Origin: Actinomadura atramentaria DSM 43919
Lineage (GTDB): Bacteria > Actinomycetota > Actinomycetes > Streptosporangiales > Streptosporangiaceae
Assembly (NCBI RefSeq): GCF_000381885.1
Contig: NZ_KB907227.1
Location: 53,482-117,481, forward strand
Direction: 5' to 3'
Length of the DNA: 64,000 nt
The position numbers were made by a program, and so were the translations under genes. Shown in pieces: positions 16,344 to 23,988 of the stretch. A model generated the notes under the pieces. It made no database searches. It saw only the letters and a list, made by a program, of their open reading frames with translations, and was not told the DNA's origin. Numbering within the stretch: the stretch's first letter is position 1; each line of letters starts with the position of its first letter.

Positions 16344-19300
16344 CTAGAGGCGGACGAAGTGGGGCGAGGATTCCGGGTCGAGGGCGAAGGCGAGGAGGCA
16401 GCGGGGCGTCCGGGTCGCGTCCACCTCCAGGCAGACGCCCAGGCCGAGGCCCGGGTCGACGAGGACGACGCGGCGCAGGGCGCGCAGGGCGCCGCGGGTA
16501 CGGGCGCGGCTCTCGGGCCGCTCCGCGTCGTGCAGCGTCGCGGTGACGACGCGGCCCGCGTGCCGCCACAGCGCCGGGGCGTCCAGGACGCGGTCCCCGG
16601 CGGCGGTGAGGTCCGCGACGATCACGACGCCGGTGTCGTCCTCGTCCCCGACCGCGCGGGCCGCCGCCGTCGCCTTCCCGCCGGGGGCCTGCGGGCCGCC
16701 CATCGCGCGGTGGTAGCGGAGCGGGTCGAGGGTGTCGATGACGAACGCGCCCGCGTACGGCCGGGACGCGCGCGCCCGGACGGCGGCGCGGTCGCCGCTC
16801 AGCGCCTCCCCGACGGGCCGGTGCGCGCTCAGGTCGAACACGAGCCCGGACTCGTCCGACCACGCGGGGACGCCGAGCGCCGCGCTCCCCGCCCGGTCGA
16901 GGCCGTCGATGGACGCGCGCAGTTCGTCGGTGCGGCACGACAGCGCGGACGCGATGCCCAGCCCCGGGAACGCGCCTTCGAGCACGGCGAGCAGCGCCTG
17001 CCAGGTCGCGCCGCCGACGAACTCGCCGATGAACGCGTCCACGTGCGCCCTGCGGCGGGCCGGTTCGGCGAGCGGCCCGGCGGGCGCGGCGGCGTGCCGC
17101 GGCTCGCGCGGCCGCGGGACGGCGGTCGGCCGCCACTCGGCCCGCCCGCGACGCGGCGGCACGGCCGACAGCCCGCCCCCGCCCCCCGCCGCGCGCCGCT
17201 CGGCCCGATGCCGGGCCCCGTGCTGCGGCCCGTGCTGCGGCCCGTGCTGCGGCCCGTGCTGGGGCCCGTGCCGGGGCTCGTGCCGGGGCTCGTACGCCGG
17301 TTCCCCGCGGGAGGGCTTGCCGAGATCGACCGGTTCCGACGCGGCCTCCGCCTTTCCCGTCGACGGCTGCCGAACCCAGTCGTCCGCCGTGCCCTCCCCC
17401 AACGGCGGAATGGCCGAAAGCTCAGGCGCATCGTCCGCCCACGGGTGGACGGCCGGAGGCTCCGGGGCGCCGTCCGCCAACGGTTGGACGGCCGAAGGTT
17501 CCGGCACCTCGTCCGCCCACGGTCGCACGGCCGAGGGTTCCGGAGCGTCGTCCGCAAGCGGTGCCCGCGTGTCTTTCGCCAGTGGTGGGGCGGGTGGTGG
17601 TTCGGGCGCGTTCTCGGCCGCGCGTGAAGCGGCCGGGGGCGTCGGCGTGTCCTCTGTGGACGAGGTCATGTTCGGAGGCTCGGACGCGGTGTCCGGCGAC
17701 AGAGGACCAGCCGGGGACTCCGATGCGGTTTCCGTCAGCGACGGCTTGGTCGGCGGTTCGAACGCCTCGTCTACCGGCGGGGCGATCCGGGGTTTCGATG
17801 CGCTCTCCGTCAGCGGCGGGTTGGCCGAGAGGTCGGGTGCGTCGTCCGTCAAGGGCGGGACGGATGGCTCCGGCGCGCCCGCCGCCGTTGGGACGGCCGG
17901 ACGCTCTGGCGTGCCCGGGGTGGCCGATGGCTCGGGCGTGTCCGTTGCCGAGGGTTTCGATGCGTCGTCCAGGTCGGCGGGAACGAGCGCGGGGTCGTCC
18001 CCTGCCGGGGTGAACGGTCCGTCGTCGGCGCGCGGGGCCGCCGCGTGGCGGGCCTCGCGGTTCCCGGGCGGGGTGCTGCCGGAGTCGAGTTCCTCCCAGT
18101 CGAGCGGGGCGCCGCCGCGTGCTTGGCGGCCGTCACCGAGGTCGTCGGGCTCGGTGTTGGCGAGGGCGTCGCCGCTGAGCGGGCTGCGTCCGGGGCCGAC
18201 GCGTCCGGGGGCGGCGGGGCCGCCGGCGGGCGCGCGCGTGGGGCGGTCGCGGCCCAGCGCGGATGTGGTGGGTTCGTCCTGGTCGGGCGGGGCGCTCGTG
18301 CGGCTCGCGCGTGCGTCGTCCGACGTCTCGGGCTCGGCGCTGTCGAGGGGGTCGCCCGTTTCGCCGTCGCCGGGGGGCGCGGTCTCCTCGTCCTGCGCGC
18401 CCTGGTCGGGGGCGTCGCCGCTGCGCGGGCGGGACTCGGGGGTGAGGCGGAAGGGGGTCGTGCCCCATCGTTCGCGTCCGTCGCGCGGGCCTGCGTTCAC
18501 GTCGTCCCCCTCTGCGGGCGCGGCGGGTGCGGGCCGCGCGGTCGGGTCCGCGGGTCCGGCCGCCGCGTCCCGTGCGCGCGGCGCGCCCCAGCCCGCGGGC
18601 GGGCCGCCGGACGGCGCGGTGCCGCCGGCGGGCCCATCATCGCGGGCGGCCGCGGGCGACGCGCCGGAAGCGGCCGATCCGCGCGCGGACGGCGGGGACC
18701 ACGACGGCCCGGCCGCGGCCCGCGGCCGGTCGCCGGGCTCCGGCGGACGCGCCGCGGGCGGCGGCTCGACGGCCGGGTCGGGAACGCGGAACCCGTCCGG
18801 CACCGTGGTCCCGGCGAAACCCGGCCGCGTCCCGGCGGGCGGCGGGACGGGCGGCGTCCCGGGCAGCGGCGGCAGCGGCACCCGGTCCGCGGGCGGGACG
18901 TGCCGCCAGTCGGCGGGCGGCAGCGCCTGCTCCCGTCGCCCCCGCGCGTCCCCCGTCCCGGCACCGGAACCCGGCGCGGGCTGAGGACGCGGCGCGGAGC
19001 CCGGAACGGCCCCGGACGCGGGCCCGGAGCCGCCGCCCGGCGCGGGTCCGGAACGCGGCGCGGGACCGTGGTTCGTCCCGGGAGCAGATCCGGGGGCCGG
19101 TGCGGAACCGGACCGGGACGCGGGGCCGTGATCCGGCCCGGGAGCAGAGTTGGGGGCTGGTGCGGGACCGGGCCGGGGCGCGGGACCGTGGTTCGCCCCG
19201 GGAACGGAGCCGGGGGCCGGTGCGGAACCGGGCCGGGACCCGGGTTCGAATCCCGGGCCGGGTCCTGAACGCGGCCCCGGTCGCGGGTCGGACGTTGGCG

Positions 19301-19895
19301 CGGGGCCAGGCCGCTGCCCGGGCCCGCGCGGGGAGCCCGGCGCGGGTCCGGAACCGGTCCCCGTGTCCGGCGCGGATCGCGGATCGGACATTGGCGCGGC
19401 ACCGGGGCCGGAACCCCAGGCGGGTCCGGGAGGAGATCCCTGCCCGGGTCCGGGCGCGAAGCCCGGCGCGGGCACGGGGCCGGACCCTGGCGCTGGTCCG
19501 CGCCGCGATCCCGCCGCAGGCCCCGACCCCGGCGGAGATCCCTGGCCTGGCACGGGCCCCGGACCAGCCCCAGGCGTTCGTCCAGGCGCGGTACCCGCTG
19601 CGGGGGCGAAAGCGGGCGCAGGGCCGGGCCCCGCCCCAGGCGGCCCCCCGGGTGCGGTTCCGGGACCCGCCGCGTGCCTGGGGCGGCGGGTGCGAGGCGG
19701 CGCGGCGTCCGGTACCGGGTCCGGCGGCGGGGCGGCGGCGCCGGGCGGGGGTTCCGGGGGCCGGTTCCGGGGGCGGCCGGCCACCCGCACGTCGCCCGGG
19801 TGCGGGACCGGCGGCTCGGGTGTGCGGTCGGGCTCGGCGGGCACGGCGGGCTCCTCGGGCTCGGGGTACGGGCTGTCCTGGGGACCGGGGCTCAC
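16344..19895 (-). CDS. Giant Pro/Ala/Gly-rich protein with C-terminal folded domain
   Basis: 1183 aa from GTG 19895 (GGAGGA 8 nt upstream). About 900 N-terminal residues are low complexity: first runs of GPAPGSGPG type, then acidic repeats of the DDAPEPSAVxPLADxAPEP type, then a His/Gly segment (HGPQHGPQHGPQHG). Only the last ~250 residues look folded (HVDAFIGEFVGGATWQALL, VVIVADLTAAGDRVL, LRRVVLVDPGLGLGVCLEVD). I recognise no family. Codon-position bias supports this frame over the opposite strand, which is also open for long stretches. It lies 66 bp downstream of another unknown gene on the same strand, possibly one operon. Confidence 0.6.
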   Translation of the reverse strand: MSPGPQDSPYPEPEEPAVPAEPDRTPEPPVPHPGDVRVAGRPRNRPPEPPPGAAAPPPDPVPDAAPPRTRRPRHAAGPGTAPGGPPGAGPGPAPAFAPAAGTAPGRTPGAGPGPVPGQGSPPGSGPAAGSRRGPAPGSGPVPAPGFAPGPGQGSPPGPAWGSGPGAAPMSDPRSAPDTGTGSGPAPGSPRGPGQRPGPAPTSDPRPGPRSGPGPGFEPGSRPGSAPAPGSVPGANHGPAPRPGPAPAPNSAPGPDHGPASRSGSAPAPGSAPGTNHGPAPRSGPAPGGGSGPASGAVPGSAPRPQPAPGSGAGTGDARGRREQALPPADWRHVPPADRVPLPPLPGTPPVPPPAGTRPGFAGTTVPDGFRVPDPAVEPPPAARPPEPGDRPRAAAGPSWSPPSARGSAASGASPAAARDDGPAGGTAPSGGPPAGWGAPRARDAAAGPADPTARPAPAAPAEGDDVNAGPRDGRERWGTTPFRLTPESRPRSGDAPDQGAQDEETAPPGDGETGDPLDSAEPETSDDARASRTSAPPDQDEPTTSALGRDRPTRAPAGGPAAPGRVGPGRSPLSGDALANTEPDDLGDGRQARGGAPLDWEELDSGSTPPGNREARHAAAPRADDGPFTPAGDDPALVPADLDDASKPSATDTPEPSATPGTPERPAVPTAAGAPEPSVPPLTDDAPDLSANPPLTESASKPRIAPPVDEAFEPPTKPSLTETASESPAGPLSPDTASEPPNMTSSTEDTPTPPAASRAAENAPEPPPAPPLAKDTRAPLADDAPEPSAVRPWADEVPEPSAVQPLADGAPEPPAVHPWADDAPELSAIPPLGEGTADDWVRQPSTGKAEAASEPVDLGKPSRGEPAYEPRHEPRHGPQHGPQHGPQHGPQHGARHRAERRAAGGGGGLSAVPPRRGRAEWRPTAVPRPREPRHAAAPAGPLAEPARRRAHVDAFIGEFVGGATWQALLAVLEGAFPGLGIASALSCRTDELRASIDGLDRAGSAALGVPAWSDESGLVFDLSAHRPVGEALSGDRAAVRARASRPYAGAFVIDTLDPLRYHRAMGGPQAPGGKATAAARAVGDEDDTGVVIVADLTAAGDRVLDAPALWRHAGRVVTATLHDAERPESRARTRGALRALRRVVLVDPGLGLGVCLEVDATRTPRCLLAFALDPESSPHFVRL

Positions 19896-19961
19896 GCCCC
19901 CGATCCTCCGCTGAGAGATCGGTGACGGGCAAGACGGAAAACAGGCCGCATATCCCTCGAA

Positions 19962-20864
19962 TCACTCGATTCCGTGGGCCGGTGCCCCGAACAGGGCGGC
20001 GCACAGCGCGGCCGGTCCCGCCGGCCCGTCGTCGGCGGGCACGACGGCGAGGACGGGCGCCTCGTCCCCCGGCCGCGGCTCGTCCGGCCGGAGCCGCACC
20101 GCGACCGAGCGCCCCAGCGTCTCCCAGCCGCCGGACGCCGCGGCGACGTCCTGCAGCCCGACCGTCACGACCGCCGGGAGTGCGATCTCGTACGGCGCCG
20201 GGTCGGCCCCGGCGAGTTCGGCCAGCCAGAGGTCCAGGAGGCGGCGCGCGAGCCCGTTGAGGAACCGCCCCCACGGTTCGACGAGCTCGTTTGGAACGTT
20301 CTCGGTGCGGAGCTCGGGAAGGCCGAACCGCGCCAGGCCGCGCGTCGTGAACCAGTGCCCGTCCGCGCCCGGCGAGTGCGGGATCAGCATCCAGTCGGTG
20401 AGCCGGATGCCGCCGCGCGGGCCGGGCAGCGACCGCCGCAGCCCGGCCGGGTCCAGGACGCGCGGCGTGAAGACGTCCACGACCGTCCCGCCCGCGACGG
20501 CGGCGACGGCCCCCGCGACGGCCCGCGCCGCCCACTCGTGCGCGGGCGGCCAGCCCGGCCGGTACGCCGCGCGGACGGCGAGCAGGTGCGAGGCCCCGGC
20601 GATCCCCGCGGTCTCGGACGCCGCAGCCCCGTACGCCGCGAGCAGATCAACGGGCAGCGGCGGGAACTCGTCGGCGGGCCGCAGGTCCAGCGTGAGCATC
20701 GGACTGTCGAACACGCCGAGCACGAGTTCGCGCAGCGGCGCGTCGTAACCGTCGGCGATCTCCCGCCGGACGGCCGCCCGCAGCCCCGCGGGCGGTTCGC
20801 GGAGCGCGACGGCGTAGGTGGCCTGCAGCCGGTCGGCCACGGGCAGCGTCAAGGTCGCACCCAA
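19962..20864 (-). CDS. Conserved-looking protein of unknown function
   Basis: About 300 aa. In-frame starts TTG 20864, TTG 20852 and GTG 20840 are all possible; none has a perfect ribosome site, and the upstream extension to 21032 has poor coding character. The protein looks folded and cytoplasmic (LVLGVFDSPMLTLDLRP, DWMLIPHSPGADGHWFTTRG, LARFGLPELRTENVP, RFLNGLARRLLDLWLAEL). The HWFTTRGLARFGLPEL region reminds me of DUF4261-type proteins, but I would not assign it. It precedes the giant disordered protein on the same strand. Confidence 0.6.
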   Translation of the reverse strand: MGATLTLPVADRLQATYAVALREPPAGLRAAVRREIADGYDAPLRELVLGVFDSPMLTLDLRPADEFPPLPVDLLAAYGAAASETAGIAGASHLLAVRAAYRPGWPPAHEWAARAVAGAVAAVAGGTVVDVFTPRVLDPAGLRRSLPGPRGGIRLTDWMLIPHSPGADGHWFTTRGLARFGLPELRTENVPNELVEPWGRFLNGLARRLLDLWLAELAGADPAPYEIALPAVVTVGLQDVAAASGGWETLGRSVAVRLRPDEPRPGDEAPVLAVVPADDGPAGPAALCAALFGAPAHGIE

Positions 20865-20969
20865 CGTCGGTCTCGCTCTCCGGCTCCGCCGCGGGTGCGG
20901 CGTCTCAGCGGTGATCCGTCCAGTACTGATCAGACCCGAAGGCGGCCGTGGAACGTACCTGTCGCGGGA

Positions 20970-20994
20970 GGAACATTCCCCTACTCGCACCGTT
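20970..20994 (+). promoter_or_regulatory. Possible distal ECF-type promoter
   Basis: GGAAC (20970-20974), 16 bp, then CGTT (20991-20994), the element pair used by several ECF sigma factors. It points toward the sigR-like gene 530 bp away and lies just outside the divergent gene at 20864. The intervening 660-bp region has no convincing gene. Confidence 0.3.
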
Positions 20995-21090
20995 AGGGCG
21001 TCTCGGACGAGTCCCAACGCAAGCGCCCACACGGGTCAAAGAGCACGTTGCCCGGACAACCACCACGATCAACCGTCAAAACGATCTACC

Positions 21091-21116
21091 GGAATGAACC
21101 CAGCCACCGAGGCGTT
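21091..21116 (+). promoter_or_regulatory. SigR-type promoter, GGAAT-N18-GTT
   Basis: GGAAT at 21091-21095 and GTT at 21114-21116, exactly 18 bp apart, match the Streptomyces SigR consensus as known. The predicted transcription start is near 21123, about 400 bp before the sigma-factor ATG and 50 bp before an in-frame GTG (21174). The position suggests autoregulation, as for sigRp2 in Streptomyces. Confidence 0.55.
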
Positions 21117-21392
21117 CCACCCCAACGCCATATATCGTGTTGACGGAGGGCGAACGCCCTTGACCTCGCGTTTGTGACGGATACCACGCAACCTGTCCGC
21201 ACCTGTGGCGCGTCTTACCTAGCGAGACCGCCACCGCGCGAGCGGAAACGCCTGATCGAGCGCGCCCGCGACGTCCCGCCCACGGGGTCGCCCGGCACCG
21301 CGATCCGCGCCCGGACCGGCCGGGCGGCAGACCCGGCGACGACGCCCGTCCGAACCCGACACGCCCCGGCCCGTTTGACCGGCCCCCTCTGC

Positions 21393-21417
21393 GGAACGCG
21401 ATCCGGGAGGGACCGTC
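21393..21417 (+). promoter_or_regulatory. Possible proximal ECF-type promoter
   Basis: GGAAC (21393-21397), 16 bp, then CGTC (21414-21417), about 108 bp upstream of the sigma-factor ATG. It is a weaker match than the site at 21091. Confidence 0.3.
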
Positions 21418-21524
21418 CGCCGGGCGGCGGATCTCACCACGAGGGGCGGCCAGCCCGCCCGAGCCCGCACCGCCACGGGCCCGCAACCGGCCTTTCGGGG
21501 CCACCGAAGCAGGGGGGAACGACC

Positions 21525-22088
21525 ATGACCGCCGCACCCACGACCGCCACCACCGAACGCTACCTGCGCGACGTCATGCCGCTCGCGGACCCGCTGTACG
21601 CGAGCGCCGTCCGCATGACCCGCAACACCGCCGACGCCGAGGACCTCGTCCAGGAGACGCTGACCAAGGCCTTCACGAACTTCCACCAGTTCAAGGAGGG
21701 CACGAACCTCAAGGCGTGGCTCCACCGCATCCTGACGAACAACTTCATCAACACCTACCGCAAGAAGCAGCGCGAGCCGCAGCGCGCGGGCTCGGAGGAG
21801 CTGGAGGAGTGGCAGCTCGAACAGACCGAGGCCAGCTCCGCCGGTTTCCGGTCCGCCGAGCACGAGGCGCTGGCGCGCATCCCCGACGGCGACGTCGCGG
21901 CCGCCCTGCGCGCCCTGCCGCGCGACTTCCGCGACGCGGTCTACCTGGCCGACGTGGAGGGCTACCACTACAAGGAGATCGCGGCGATGATGGGCACGCC
22001 CATCGGGACCGTCATGTCCCGGCTGCACCGGGGCCGCAAGCAGCTCCGCGAGACGCTGGCCGAGCGCGACCACGTCCTCGCCGCCTGA
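21525..22088 (+). CDS. sigR: SigR/SigH-like ECF sigma factor
   Basis: 187 aa from ATG 21525 with a GGGGGGAA ribosome site. Region 2 has YASAVRMTRNTADAEDLVQ, TKAFTNFHQF and LKAWLHRILTNNFINTYRKK; region 4 has ALPRDFRDAVYLADVEGY, then YKEIAAMMGTPIGTVMSR. These match the thiol-oxidative-stress sigma factors SigR (Streptomyces) and SigH (mycobacteria). The frame stays open upstream to GTG 21174, so a longer isoform like SigR-prime is conceivable but lacks a good ribosome site. Unlike the usual arrangement, no RsrA-type zinc anti-sigma gene follows. Likely autoregulated by the promoter at 21091. Confidence 0.85.
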   Translation: MTAAPTTATTERYLRDVMPLADPLYASAVRMTRNTADAEDLVQETLTKAFTNFHQFKEGTNLKAWLHRILTNNFINTYRKKQREPQRAGSEELEEWQLEQTEASSAGFRSAEHEALARIPDGDVAAALRALPRDFRDAVYLADVEGYHYKEIAAMMGTPIGTVMSRLHRGRKQLRETLAERDHVLAA

Positions 22089-22166
22089 CCCCCGAAGCGG
22101 CCCCACGGAACGTCCCCCGGCCACTACGGTGAGCGAGAACCCGCCGGACAACCGCAGGGGGATCGC

Positions 22167-22547
22167 ATGCCGCGCCTCGTCCACGCCGCCCTGACCGGGG
22201 CGGCCCTCGCCCTCCTCCCGGCGGTCCCCGCCGCCGCCGGCCCCGCCCCGGGCGCCGAGATCCGCCTGGCGGTCCGCCGCGTGGGCGGCCCCGTCATCCG
22301 CTCGGTCGTCCTGCGCTGCGACCCGCCGGGCGGCACCCACCCGAGAGCCGCCGACGCCTGCGCCGACCTCGCCGAGCGCGGCGGACGCCCGGAGAACGCG
22401 GTGAGCCGGGGCTTCTGCACGATGCTGTTCGCGCCGGTCGTCGCGGAGGCGGCGGGCCGGTACCGGGGCCTCGACGTCCGGTTCCGGAAGGAATACGCCA
22501 ACGCGTGTGTGATGCGCTCCAGGACGGGAACGCTGTTCGCGTTCTGA
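22167..22547 (+). CDS. Secreted subtilisin inhibitor-like (SSI) protein
   Basis: 126 aa with an N-terminal signal peptide (LVHAALTGAALALLPAVPAAAG). The mature part has the SSI landmarks: LRCDPPGGTHPRAADACADL, a second cysteine pair in FCTMLFAPV and the C-terminal YANACVMRSRTGTLFAF. The four cysteines fit the two SSI disulfides. By analogy with SSI the reactive bond follows the Met in CTM. It would inhibit extracellular subtilisin-like proteases during growth or development. It lies 78 bp after the sigma factor and could be cotranscribed. Confidence 0.85.
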   Translation: MPRLVHAALTGAALALLPAVPAAAGPAPGAEIRLAVRRVGGPVIRSVVLRCDPPGGTHPRAADACADLAERGGRPENAVSRGFCTMLFAPVVAEAAGRYRGLDVRFRKEYANACVMRSRTGTLFAF

Positions 22548-22610
22548 CCCGGCGGCCGCGAGCGGGCGGCGGCGTACGCCGAGTGAGGAGACGCCGAAAG
22601 GTACACGGGG

Positions 22611-23036
22611 ATGACACGCAAAGTGGGCGAGGTCATGACATCCGGCCCGTGCGCGCTGCCGCTGGACGCCACCCTCTACGACGCGGCGCGCGTCATGCGC
22701 GACGAGGGCATCGGGGACGTCCTGGTCACGTACGCGGGCCGGCTGTGCGGAATGGTCACCGACCGGGACATCGTGATCCGCGCGGTCGCCGAGAGCCGGG
22801 ACAGCTCCGTCACCCCCCTGGGGGACGTCTGCACCGCCGACCTCGCCACGATCACCGTCGAGGACGACACCGGCGAGGCGCTCCGGCTGATGCGCGAGCG
22901 CGCCGTGCGGCGGCTGCCGGTGGTGGACGAGGCGCAGCGGCCCGTGGGGATCGTCACGATGGGCGACCTCGCCGAGCCCGGCGACGGCGTGCTCGCGCCG
23001 CTCGCCGACCTGCACCGCGCCCCGCCCGATCTCTAG
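22611..23036 (+). CDS. Tandem CBS-domain protein
   Basis: 141 aa consisting of two CBS domains: VGEVMTSGPCALPLDATLYDAA, then GMVTDRDIVIRAVAE, and a second VCTADLATITVEDDTGEAL, then RRLPVVDEAQRPVGIVTMGD. Such stand-alone pairs bind adenosine nucleotides and regulate partner proteins; the actinobacterial relatives include hypoxic-response-like proteins. No partner is obvious next to it. ATG 22611 follows a modest GGGG site. Confidence 0.85.
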   Translation: MTRKVGEVMTSGPCALPLDATLYDAARVMRDEGIGDVLVTYAGRLCGMVTDRDIVIRAVAESRDSSVTPLGDVCTADLATITVEDDTGEALRLMRERAVRRLPVVDEAQRPVGIVTMGDLAEPGDGVLAPLADLHRAPPDL

Positions 23037-23087
23037 CGGTGAACTGAGGGGTACCGGCACGCCCCGACTGCGGCTACCGTCGAAGCC

Positions 23088-23852
23088 GTGCCGCCCACCA
23101 CCGGGTCCGCCGCCGGACCGCCCGACACCGCTCCCGACGCCGTCCTCACCGACCGGCTCGCCGTGGAGATCGCGCGCCTGGGGATCGTCGGCGAGTCCTC
23201 CGACGTTGGAACGCTGCACCGCGTGACCGACCTCGCGCACCGCGCCGTCCCCGGCTGCGCGGGCGCGTCCGGCGTCCGCTGGGCGCTCCCCCACGGGCCC
23301 GACGAGCGGCCCGAGCCGCTGGCGTCCGCCGCCAGCCACCCCGACCTGGCCGCCGCCGTGGACCGCCAGCTCGCGCGCGGCCGCGGCCCGCTGTTCGACG
23401 TCGTGGCCGAGCGGCGGCCCGTCGGCGCCGACGACGTCCTCGCCGAGGCCCGCTGGCCGGAGGCGATGGCGGACCTGCTGCGCGTCGGCGTCCGCTGCTT
23501 CTCCACCACGCCGCACCGGATGGCGCCGGTGCTGGTCACGCTGACGCTGTTCGGCGTCCGGCCGAAGGCGCTCGGCTCGGGCCGGGGCGGGCTCGCGGCG
23601 CTGCTCGCCGCGCAGGGCAGCGCGGCGCTGTCGAACTCCCAGCAGTACGGGGACGTCCACCGCACGGCCGTGCAGCTCCAGGAGGCCGTCGAGTCCCGCG
23701 CCGTCGTCGACCAGGCCAAGGGCATCCTGATGCACGCCCTCGGCTGCGACGCCGACGAGGCGTTCATCGAGATGCGCAGGATTTCGCAGAACCGGCGTGT
23801 GAAACTCACCGCTCTCGCACAGCGCATCGTGGGCGATCAGGGGCTTCGCTGA
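23088..23852 (+). CDS. GAF-ANTAR antitermination regulator
   Basis: 254 aa from GTG 23088. The N-terminal ~170 residues form a GAF-like sensor domain; the last ~60 are a typical ANTAR RNA-binding domain (LQEAVESRAVVDQAKGILM, then ADEAFIEMRRISQNRRVKL). ANTAR proteins bind paired hairpins in leader RNAs to prevent termination. I see no such leader nearby, so the targets are elsewhere. A SpoIIE-type phosphatase gene follows on the same strand. Confidence 0.85.
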   Translation: MPPTTGSAAGPPDTAPDAVLTDRLAVEIARLGIVGESSDVGTLHRVTDLAHRAVPGCAGASGVRWALPHGPDERPEPLASAASHPDLAAAVDRQLARGRGPLFDVVAERRPVGADDVLAEARWPEAMADLLRVGVRCFSTTPHRMAPVLVTLTLFGVRPKALGSGRGGLAALLAAQGSAALSNSQQYGDVHRTAVQLQEAVESRAVVDQAKGILMHALGCDADEAFIEMRRISQNRRVKLTALAQRIVGDQGLR

Positions 23853-23988
23853 GCCGGTCATCACGGACCTTGCCGTCGCACCGCGCCCACCGGAATAAGC
23901 TTCGCGAGACGGTTCGGTGAACCCCGACGTCCCGTCCCCGCGCGTGGTTCGATCCGCGTCCGCGCCCGATGCCCTCCGGAGCAGCCCG

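Noticed and set aside
21174..21524. N-terminal extension of the sigma factor from GTG 21174.
   Set aside because: It is open and in frame, but no ribosome site is present and the residues lack conservation with SigR; kept only as a remark.
22089..22166. An rsrA-like anti-sigma gene expected after sigR.
   Set aside because: The 78-bp gap has no open frame and the following gene is a secreted SSI protein.
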